NCBI GenBank assembly: GCA_910589675.1
Contig: CAJUTO010000002.1
Location: 62,001-126,000, forward strand
DNA length: 64,000 bases
Direction of reading: 5' to 3'
Source: an uncultured Lactobacillus sp.
GTDB lineage: Bacteria; Bacillota; Bacilli; Lactobacillales; Lactobacillaceae
Below are positions 34,752 through 41,542 of the stretch, one piece after another (positions within the stretch are counted from its first letter, which is position 1; every line of letters begins with the position of its first letter). A model generated the notes under the pieces. That model saw nothing but the letters and a program-made list of their open reading frames with translations, had not been told where the DNA came from and made no database searches. The translations under genes were made by a program, and so were the position numbers.

Positions 34752-34991
34752 ATGGATACAAAAGCAGAAGTTTTAGATATTTTAAACGATTTAACTGGTG
34801 AAGATTTGTCAGATCAAATGGACGAAAACATTTTTGACAATGGTTTGCTTGACTCAATGGCAAATGTTCAAATGCTTTTAAGTTTACAAGAAAAGTTCGG
34901 TATTGATGTTCCAGTTTCAGAATTTAACCGTGCTGAATGGGATACCCCAGCTAAGATTGTGGCAAAGGTGGAAAGCTTAGAAAATGAGTAA
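34752..34991 (+). CDS. dltC: D-alanyl carrier protein
   Basis: A 79-residue acyl-carrier-like protein with the phosphopantetheine attachment serine in FDNGLLDSMANVQ. It carries D-alanine as thioester between DltA and DltB. Its end overlaps the dltD start by 8 bases. Confidence 0.95.
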   Translation: MDTKAEVLDILNDLTGEDLSDQMDENIFDNGLLDSMANVQMLLSLQEKFGIDVPVSEFNRAEWDTPAKIVAKVESLENE

Positions 34992-36273
34992 TAAACGCCG
35001 GCTGTGGCAAATTTTTGGCCCAGTTCTTTGCGCTTTTATATTGCTGATCATAGTATTCCTTATTCCCTGGGAAAGAACTTTCTCAAAGGATTCTATTTTC
35101 CAAGCAGCTAATTCACAGACAACTACTGTCTTCAAGGGTGTAAAAATGAAGCAAGAAGCCTACGAAGATGGCTATGTACCATTTTATGGTTCTAGTGAAT
35201 TATCCAGAATGGACCCGCTTCACCCAAGCGTAATCGCTGAAAAGTACAAGCGTAATTATCGTCCATTCTTACTTGGTGGGCCAGGTAGTCAAAGCTTGGC
35301 TCAATTTGTGGGAATGCAAGGTACTAGTGAACAACTTAAGAATAAAAAAGCTGTCGTCATTATTTCACCACAATGGTTTACAAAACAAGGTCAAAACCCT
35401 CAAGCCTTTAGCTTGTACTACTCTCCGCTTCAAACAACTATGTTTTTACTCAAAGCTAAAAACAATAAGGCGGACCGTTATGCAGCCCAACGTTTGCTTG
35501 ATATGCCAGATATTAAGGCGGGAATTATCAAGTCAGGCTTGAAGAAGATTGCGGCAGGTAAAAAATTATCTAGTTGGGATCGTTTCTTGTTACAAGGTCG
35601 TCGTCAAATGTTAGCTAATGAAGATACTTTCTTTAGTTCATTCCAACTTCGTGACCGTGTACAAAAGATTCGTCGAAGAGCTAAGCTTTTACCTGATAAA
35701 TATTCAGTTGCAGCTTTGAAGAAAGTCGCTGATGAACAAGCAGAAATGCATACTAATTCCAATAATTTGGGAATTGACAACACTTTCTACAGAACGCGTC
35801 TTTCTAAAAAGGTGCTAAAGAAGTTAAAGGGTAGTCAACGAAACTTTAACTATACTCAATCTCCTGAATACGGTGATTTCCAATTGATGCTTAACCAATT
35901 TGCTAAGCAACACACTAATGTGTTGTTCATTATTCCACCAATTAATGCAAAATGGGCTAAATACACTGGTTTATCTCAATCAATGTATCAAGAATCCGTT
36001 GCTAAGATGGAAAAGCAATTGACTAGTCAAGGATTTGAAAACATCGCTGACCTTTCCAAGGATGGTGCTAAGAAGTACTTCATGCAAGATACTATTCACC
36101 TTGGTTGGAATGGTTGGATTGCAGTAGACCAAGCGGTTAAACCATTTATGGCATTGCCAAACCGTAAGTATAATTATGATTTGAATAATTACTACTACTC
36201 TAAGAATTGGCAAAACAAAACAAACGTTAAAAAAGTAGATTTATCTAATAAAGAACATTTAAAAGACAAGTAG
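34984..36273 (+). CDS. dltD: DltD, D-alanyl transfer protein
   Basis: A 429-residue protein anchored by one N-terminal helix (residues 9-26), with an extracellular SGNH-like domain: catalytic Ser in FYGSSELSRMDP and Asp/His in QDTIHLGWNGW. It completes transfer of D-alanine to teichoic acids. The ATG overlaps dltC by 8 bases; the stop overlaps the next gene's GTG by one base. Confidence 0.95.
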   Translation: MSNKRRLWQIFGPVLCAFILLIIVFLIPWERTFSKDSIFQAANSQTTTVFKGVKMKQEAYEDGYVPFYGSSELSRMDPLHPSVIAEKYKRNYRPFLLGGPGSQSLAQFVGMQGTSEQLKNKKAVVIISPQWFTKQGQNPQAFSLYYSPLQTTMFLLKAKNNKADRYAAQRLLDMPDIKAGIIKSGLKKIAAGKKLSSWDRFLLQGRRQMLANEDTFFSSFQLRDRVQKIRRRAKLLPDKYSVAALKKVADEQAEMHTNSNNLGIDNTFYRTRLSKKVLKKLKGSQRNFNYTQSPEYGDFQLMLNQFAKQHTNVLFIIPPINAKWAKYTGLSQSMYQESVAKMEKQLTSQGFENIADLSKDGAKKYFMQDTIHLGWNGWIAVDQAVKPFMALPNRKYNYDLNNYYYSKNWQNKTNVKKVDLSNKEHLKDK

Positions 36274-37217
36274 TGCGACAGGCAATTCATCGTCTGGGCA
36301 TTAAGGGATCTGCTTTAGTAATTAAAGATGGGATTCCATGGTTAAATTATGCTACTGACAATAAGACTGACACTAGTTATTTGATCAATTCTGTGCAAAA
36401 ATCAATGACTGCGACGATGGTAATGCGTGAGGTAGAAAAGGGTAAGCTTTCACTTGATGATAGTTTAAGTGAGTTTTATCCTACTGTACCTGGTGCAGAG
36501 TATGTCAAGATTCGCAATTTATTGAATATGACATCTGGACTTGATATTCAACCTGGTAAAAAGCTAGGCACAAAGAAGTTTATTTCTGATAAAAAGAATA
36601 TTGACCATGATGTTAAATACACAGTTTTTGATAAAAATATGCTTGGGAAATGGCATTATACCTCTGTGAATTATGTTTACTTATGTGGCATTATGTCGCA
36701 ACTTGAGAATAAATCTTATGAGCAATTATTCAGAGAAACCTTTATTCAGCCACTGAATTTAAAGCATACTGAATTCTTGTGGTCGAGTAAGGCTAAACTT
36801 AAAAAGAGTAATTGGGTGCCAGGGCATGAATATGTCGATGGTGAATTTGTAAGAGTAAAGCATTCTAAAGCTGTTAAGGCAGCCCATAATGAATTAGGTG
36901 CAGGTTCGATTGTAATGTCAAACCATGATCTAGCAAAAACAATTAAATATATCCTGGCAGGTAATGTATTGACTAAACAAAGTCGTGATATCTTGTTTAC
37001 TGGAAAGGCTCCAAGTTATTACAATGGTGGTTTCTATAATAAACCACAATTTAAAGTAGCAAATGGTGCTGGTGAAGGTTATTATACCTTTATGCGTTCG
37101 ACTAAGGATGCACAAACTATGATAGTAATTCAAAATAATCATACGACTAGTGGTAAGTTTGGAGAAATGAAAAAACGTGTCACGAGCATTATGTCGATGT
37201 TACTAACAATGGATTAA
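36273..37217 (+). CDS. Serine hydrolase, beta-lactamase/PBP-like, in dlt operon
   Basis: A 314-residue class C beta-lactamase-type protein with SVQKSMTA (SxxK nucleophile motif, about residue 42), SVNYVY (SxN/YxN-like, about 132) and a C-terminal HNELGAG region in place of KTG. It has no signal peptide visible, but the GTG start (36273) overlaps the dltD stop (TAGTG), so it is the last gene of the dlt operon. A D-alanyl esterase or carboxypeptidase role is suggested only by context. Confidence 0.8.
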   Translation: MRQAIHRLGIKGSALVIKDGIPWLNYATDNKTDTSYLINSVQKSMTATMVMREVEKGKLSLDDSLSEFYPTVPGAEYVKIRNLLNMTSGLDIQPGKKLGTKKFISDKKNIDHDVKYTVFDKNMLGKWHYTSVNYVYLCGIMSQLENKSYEQLFRETFIQPLNLKHTEFLWSSKAKLKKSNWVPGHEYVDGEFVRVKHSKAVKAAHNELGAGSIVMSNHDLAKTIKYILAGNVLTKQSRDILFTGKAPSYYNGGFYNKPQFKVANGAGEGYYTFMRSTKDAQTMIVIQNNHTTSGKFGEMKKRVTSIMSMLLTMD

Positions 37218-37220
37218 GGA

Positions 37221-37247
37221 AGAGCAAGGGAAGCCCTTGCTCTTTTA
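37221..37247 (+). terminator. dlt operon terminator
   Basis: AAGAGCAAGGG / CCCTTGCTCTT hairpin (37221-37245) followed by TTTT. Confidence 0.9.
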
Positions 37248-37293
37248 GTATGTAAGAGTTGTTTTTTAATAATTTGAATGCTAAAATCTTCTT

Positions 37294-37415
37294 GTACCGT
37301 TACTGGTAGTAGTCATTTTCTCCGGTAGCGAAAATGTTATCTTCTATATGTGGTCAGAGGTAACGGTACACACTGTGTGAGCCTAGTTCCGTGTTGGTGG
37401 AATTAGGCTTTTTTA
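37294..37415 (+). ncRNA. Unassigned structured small RNA
   Basis: An intergenic unit with its own promoter (TTGTTT 37260-37265, 16-base spacer, TAAAAT 37282-37287) and an intrinsic terminator (GCCTAGTTCC / GGAATTAGGC, about 37382-37409, then T6). The body is closed by a perfect 11-base inverted repeat TGTACCGTTAC (37293-37303) / GTAACGGTACA (37360-37370) and contains a perfect CATTTTC / GAAAATG stem (37314-37320 / 37330-37336) with loop TCCGGTAGC. CACAC / GTGTG follows before the terminator. No open frame of note. It does not match any riboswitch consensus I know and may be a trans-acting sRNA. Confidence 0.65.
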
Positions 37416-37476
37416 GTGCAAAAATTGAACTTTGGGTTAGAATTAGGGGAGAGAATAATTTTTTGGAGGATAAATT

Positions 37477-38193
37477 ATGAGTAGAGCAGAATTAAAGCAA
37501 GAGGCAAAGAATCAGCTTCGTGGTAACTGGTTATGGGCTGTGGCCTTATCCTTAGTTGCTTCGATTATTATTTATATAGCCCAAGATATTGTAAATTATG
37601 CTCAAACTGGACGTGATCGAGTATATGATGTTATCTATAAATCAATTCATGACACGTTTTATTACACTTATGTTCAAAATCCGTTTTCTACTTGGGGATG
37701 GAACTTGTTATCAATTATCTTAAGTTTGTTTATTGGGATGATATTGTGGAGTGTAGCCTATACTATCTTGAAATTTAGAGATAGTGGTGAAACCCCGAAT
37801 ATCTTTAAAGGGATGTTTTCTGCTTTTACCGCAGGTAAATTCCTCTCAACTCTATTAACCTACTTATTGTATGAGATTTTCTTGATGTTATGGTACATCT
37901 TATTAGTAATTCCTGGAATTGTAAAATCTTATTCCTATTCCATGACGCCATACATTATGAAAGATTTATATGACTCAGGCAAAACACCTACAGCTACTGA
38001 GGCTATTACTAAGAGTCGTGAATTGATGGATGGTCACAAGACTGACTTATTTGTTTTGGATTTGAGTTTTCTTGGATGGGCAATTTTAGGAATTGTAACG
38101 GCTGGAATTGGCTTTATCTGGATTACTCCCTATTATCGTCAAACTAAGGCTAATTTCTATCGTAAACTTGCTGGAGATCAATTTCTTAAATAA
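37477..38193 (+). CDS. DUF975 membrane protein
   Basis: A 238-residue membrane protein with 5-6 helices, beginning with the family motif RAELKQEAKNQLRGNWLWAV. Role unknown; the family is common in Firmicutes. TTTGGAGG is 7 bases before the ATG. It is preceded by the structured RNA and its terminator, so it probably has its own promoter. Confidence 0.85.
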   Translation: MSRAELKQEAKNQLRGNWLWAVALSLVASIIIYIAQDIVNYAQTGRDRVYDVIYKSIHDTFYYTYVQNPFSTWGWNLLSIILSLFIGMILWSVAYTILKFRDSGETPNIFKGMFSAFTAGKFLSTLLTYLLYEIFLMLWYILLVIPGIVKSYSYSMTPYIMKDLYDSGKTPTATEAITKSRELMDGHKTDLFVLDLSFLGWAILGIVTAGIGFIWITPYYRQTKANFYRKLAGDQFLK

Positions 38194-38223
38194 AATATAT
38201 TTTTAAGTGTAAAAACATAAAAT

Positions 38224-38267
38224 AAACACCACTTTCTATATAATTTAGGTAGAAGGTGGTGTTTTTT
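38224..38267 (+). terminator. Hairpin between DUF975 gene and small-gene pair, with embedded RBS
   Basis: AACACCAC-TTCTA / TAGAAGGTGGTGTT followed by T6, a strong intrinsic terminator. Its 3' arm holds GGTGGTG, the only ribosome-binding-like sequence for the next ORF (ATG 38268), and its loop holds TATAAT. Confidence 0.75.
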
Positions 38268-38372
38268 ATGGATAAAGAAAAGAAAAAGACGTATCCAGAT
38301 GAAGAAGTTAGAGGCGATCGGACTAAAAAGGCAACTTTAGTCAATAAGAAAGATGGGTGGGAGAAAAAATGA
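38268..38372 (+). CDS. Short lysine-rich protein (34 aa)
   Basis: A 34-codon ORF (MDKEKKKTYPDEEVRGDRTKK start) of highly charged sequence. Its stop overlaps the ATG of the next gene (ATGA), which supports real translation. No family recognised; the arrangement resembles an antitoxin-toxin pair, but that is only an analogy. Confidence 0.5.
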   Translation: MDKEKKKTYPDEEVRGDRTKKATLVNKKDGWEKK

Positions 38373-38638
38373 TAGAATTAAGATTTTCCCCACAAGCAAA
38401 GAAAAAGTACGCTATATTAACTGGTGCACAAAGAACATTCATAGATCATGGCTTAGATCATCTGAAAATAGATAAATTGGGAATTTCCCGGGAAATGGTA
38501 AATGAAGAATTAGGAATGAGAATTCTATTTACTAAAAAGGATAATTTGGTTGTGGTTGATAAAATTATTACTGATGCAGCTCATGATCGGGCTGCTTATC
38601 CTGAAGCGCAACAACGAATGATGGATTGGAATAATTAA
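38369..38638 (+). CDS. Small hypothetical protein (89 aa), possibly RelE-like
   Basis: An 89-residue protein (start MIELRFSPQAKKKYAILTGA). I use the ATG at 38369, after GGGAG by 6 bases and overlapping the preceding stop (ATGA). The LRFSPQAKKKY start and later strand pattern GMRILFTKKDNLVVVDKI recall RelE/ParE folds, but the key residues cannot be assigned. It ends at a strong terminator facing a convergent small gene. Confidence 0.55.
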   Translation: MIELRFSPQAKKKYAILTGAQRTFIDHGLDHLKIDKLGISREMVNEELGMRILFTKKDNLVVVDKIITDAAHDRAAYPEAQQRMMDWNN

Positions 38639-38661
38639 AAAAGCCCCTTAGGGGCTTTTTA
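38637..38661. terminator. Bidirectional terminator
   Basis: AAAAAGCCCC TTA GGGGCTTTTT between convergent small genes. Confidence 0.9.
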
Positions 38662-38665
38662 TTGC

Positions 38666-38899
38666 TTATAAATTCCAATCTTTATGGATATTGTTTTGCA
38701 AGATTTCATCTAGAAACTTAGATGGTTCTTTGCCGGAATTTTTCAAAGCGGCTTTAACTTCATTTGGAGTAAGCTTATTTACGATGTAATCTTTAAGAGC
38801 TTTGTTAGCGAGCTCATTAAAATCAATTCCAGTATCTTCAATATATTTGGTGACTAATGTTTGTGTTGTTTCGTTTAATTCAATTTTTTTCCGTGCCAT
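38666..38899 (-). CDS. Small protein with ribbon-helix-helix-like N-terminus (77 aa)
   Basis: A 77-residue protein: a strand-like start (ARKKIELNETTQTLVTKYIEDTG) followed by helices, the pattern of RHH DNA-binding antitoxin-type proteins. A GAGGTG site precedes the ATG. It is convergent with the 89-residue gene. Whether it has a partner is unknown. Confidence 0.55.
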   Translation of the reverse strand: MARKKIELNETTQTLVTKYIEDTGIDFNELANKALKDYIVNKLTPNEVKAALKNSGKEPSKFLDEILQNNIHKDWNL

Positions 38900-39014
38900 A
38901 ATTTCACCTCTAAATAACTTACCTACATTATATCATTTTGCTAAGGATTGACTATTTTTCTAAATTTTGCAGTACTATAATTAAACTTATTATGTAAAAA
39001 AGGAAAGAATACAA

Positions 39015-40334
39015 ATGATAGATAGAGTGACTCAAGTATTTGTTTGGCTGAGAAGACGGTCATTTTTTAGAGTAGTACAACGGACACTAGTAATGCTGAT
39101 GCCGGTGGCAACAATAGGAGCTTATTTTCAATTATTAAAAGATGGTATCTTTTCACCAGATAGTTTGATTTACAATATTTTTAACTTTGATTATACGATG
39201 CCAGATGTATTTTGGAATGCTGGAAATGCTGTTAGTGCTGGAATGGTCAAGGTGACTTTTGGGATTTTTGGAATTTATGCGGCTTATTTTTCGGCAGTTT
39301 ATACCGCTAGATTATACAAAAAAGACTCTACAATGGCAGGGATTGCTTCAGTAATCGTAATCACTTTTTGTTCATATTTAAGTGAATTTAGTCGCTCTAA
39401 CTCTATGCAGGCTAATTTTTATTCTAGAATTTTGAGTATTAATGGAATCTTACTCGCCTTGTGTGTGGGCTATATTGTGGGTCAAGTATTTCATTTTTTG
39501 GGTAAAAATTATGTCCCTTCACGCACTGAACATGTTTTAAGAATCCAACACCGAGCCTGGAACGCCCTCTTGCCTACAATTGCTTCGGTAGCTTTGGGGC
39601 TAGTTTTAGGGGTAATTATCTATTTATTCAAAATTAGACTTCTTGATACTTATTACTTTAAGTCAATTATTAGTAGTTTAGAAAATTCAAACAATTTGTT
39701 GATAATCATTCTATTAACAATGCTGACATCATTTTTGTGGTGGGGTGGAATTGGTTATCCACTTACTTCACTTACCACCTCTACTAATAGTGGGGCAGCT
39801 TTAGCGAATATGAATTATGCCCTTCGTCATGGAAATGCTCAGGATGTCCCATATAAATACTTAGGTAGTTCAATGGTTCACTCTTATGGGATTATGGGGG
39901 ATGCAAGTATTGTGTTGGCTTTGACAGTTGTAATCTTAATTTATACTCATAATCGAGAAGTTGAAGCGGTAGCTAAAGCAAACTTGCTGCCAGTAGCTTT
40001 TGGATCTCCTAACGGCCTATTTATTGGACTACCTATTTTATTAAATCCTATTTATTTATTGCCATGTTTGTTGATCCCTGCCTTGAATGAACTTATTGCA
40101 GCTGGGGCAATAAGTTTGCGATTAATTTCTCCAAGTGTATATCCTGTTTTGTCTGGGACGCCAGGAATTTTGATTTCCTTTTTTGGATCTAATGGAAATT
40201 GGCCGACTTTCATTTTTACACTTTTACTGTTTACTTTAGATGTAGTGTTGATGATTCCGGTTATTCAAATTGGCCAGCGAATTGCAGAAAAGTTAACTGT
40301 CTATGATGAGGAAGAGGATCGTTATGCTAAATAA
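39015..40334 (+). CDS. PTS EIIC component, lactose/cellobiose type
   Basis: A 439-residue permease of the phosphotransferase system with about ten helices (start IDRVTQVFVWLRRRSFFRVVQRTLVMLMPVATIGAY). No EIIA or EIIB genes are adjacent, so it must use components encoded elsewhere or has lost function as a phosphotransferase partner. Its end overlaps the next gene's start by 11 bases. The sugar is unknown. Confidence 0.8.
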   Translation: MIDRVTQVFVWLRRRSFFRVVQRTLVMLMPVATIGAYFQLLKDGIFSPDSLIYNIFNFDYTMPDVFWNAGNAVSAGMVKVTFGIFGIYAAYFSAVYTARLYKKDSTMAGIASVIVITFCSYLSEFSRSNSMQANFYSRILSINGILLALCVGYIVGQVFHFLGKNYVPSRTEHVLRIQHRAWNALLPTIASVALGLVLGVIIYLFKIRLLDTYYFKSIISSLENSNNLLIIILLTMLTSFLWWGGIGYPLTSLTTSTNSGAALANMNYALRHGNAQDVPYKYLGSSMVHSYGIMGDASIVLALTVVILIYTHNREVEAVAKANLLPVAFGSPNGLFIGLPILLNPIYLLPCLLIPALNELIAAGAISLRLISPSVYPVLSGTPGILISFFGSNGNWPTFIFTLLLFTLDVVLMIPVIQIGQRIAEKLTVYDEEEDRYAK

Positions 40335-41214
40335 ATCCAATATAAAATGGTTGATTGTAATTTTTGCAATTATGGTGGCTTTATCCATTCCAGCATATTC
40401 TTGGATGAAAAAGACCAACCATGATCGAGCAGAGCGCCGTAAATCTTTGGTGTCACCAATTGTAATGGTTCCAGGGTCCAGCGCAACGACTGAGAGATTT
40501 AATCCTTTAATTACTCTCTTAAATAAAGATACCCAGCATCCACATAGTGTTTTAAAGGTAAAAGTAAGTACGGATGGCAAATTACATTATTCTGGATCTA
40601 TTAATCGTGGAGATAATGAACCAATTATTGTGATTGGTTTTGAGAATAATAAAGATGGCTATAATAACATTAAAAAGCAAGCTCAATGGTTAGATATGGC
40701 ATTTTATCAAGTGTCGCAAACCTACAAGTTTAATAATTTTAAGGCTTTTGGTCACTCCAATGGAGGACTAGTGTGGACATATTGGTTAGAACATTATTAT
40801 GCAGACTATACTTCCGAAATTAAAATAAAAAGATTGATGACTTTAGCTTCGCCGTTTAATTTTAATGAAAGCAATATTAATCATAAGACCCAGATGTTGA
40901 GTGATTTTATTAAATATAAGAAGCGTATTCCTAAATCACTTATTGTTTATTCTTTGACTGGGGGAGAAAGTTATGAATCAGATGGAATTGTTCCTGAAGC
41001 TAGTGTGGCTGCGGCTAAGTACGTTTTTCAAAATCAAGTAAAGAGCTTTATGGAAATTACGGTGACTGGTGCGGAGGCTGGACACTCTGATTTGCCACAG
41101 AATAAGCAAGTAGTTGAAGTGATGAAGCAATATTTGTTACAAAACAAAGTTCCAAATCCAGTTCCAAAAAATAATATTAATCAAAAACGAATAAAGAAAA
41201 GTAAAAAGAAATAA
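40324..41214 (+). CDS. DUF915-type alpha/beta hydrolase
   Basis: A 296-residue protein with an N-terminal membrane helix (about 6-21), an IVMVPGSSAT strand and the nucleophile elbow FGHSNGG (about residue 143); Asp and His follow in ESDGIVPEAS and AGHSDLP. Substrate unknown. I use the ATG at 40324 behind GAGGAAGAGG, which overlaps the end of the PTS gene; an ATG at 40303 would precede that site. The C-terminus is a lysine-rich tail. Confidence 0.85.
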   Translation: MLNKSNIKWLIVIFAIMVALSIPAYSWMKKTNHDRAERRKSLVSPIVMVPGSSATTERFNPLITLLNKDTQHPHSVLKVKVSTDGKLHYSGSINRGDNEPIIVIGFENNKDGYNNIKKQAQWLDMAFYQVSQTYKFNNFKAFGHSNGGLVWTYWLEHYYADYTSEIKIKRLMTLASPFNFNESNINHKTQMLSDFIKYKKRIPKSLIVYSLTGGESYESDGIVPEASVAAAKYVFQNQVKSFMEITVTGAEAGHSDLPQNKQVVEVMKQYLLQNKVPNPVPKNNINQKRIKKSKKK

Positions 41215-41217
41215 GTA

Positions 41218-41247
41218 AGAGTCTGAGATTGGTGGCAGACTCTTTTT
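41218..41247 (+). terminator. Terminator after DUF915 hydrolase
   Basis: AGAGTCTG / CAGACTCT hairpin followed by T5. Confidence 0.85.
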
Positions 41248-41482
41248 ATATTCGAGTGTTTTTATATTGTTTTCTAGTTATTCAGTGGTACACTTGACGT
41301 GTAGAAACTGTTGGCGTATACACGAGTTTTTTCATGTTGCTTGTGAAGCGTCTAAAGTCTTGCCACGACAATATCTAACTTGTTTTAATCAACAACTTTA
41401 ACAAACTATGAAAAATCTGTGGAAAACTTTTCGAAAAACACTTGCAATCTGTGGAAAACTTGCTATACTATAAATATAAGGT
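41248..41482. other. Intergenic region with two identical DnaA-box-like repeats
   Basis: The 16-mer AATCTGTGGAAAACTT occurs at about 41414-41429 and again at about 41446-41461, 32 bases apart (three helix turns), just before the CIRCE element. Each holds TGTGGAAAA, one mismatch from the complement of a DnaA box. The rest shows no gene. Confidence 0.5.
41442..41469 (+). promoter_or_regulatory. clpL promoter candidate
   Basis: TTGCAA (41442-41447), 16-base spacer, TATACT (41464-41469), placing the transcript start within or just before the CIRCE element. Confidence 0.55.
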
Positions 41483-41509
41483 TTAGCACTCAACTAACTA
41501 GAGTGCTAA
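41483..41509 (+). promoter_or_regulatory. CIRCE element (HrcA operator)
   Basis: TTAGCACTC-N9-GAGTGCTAA, a perfect match to the HrcA-bound heat shock operator, 33 bases before the ClpL start codon. Confidence 0.95.
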
Positions 41510-41542
41510 AAATACAATTTGAAGTAGGGAGTGTTTGCGAAT

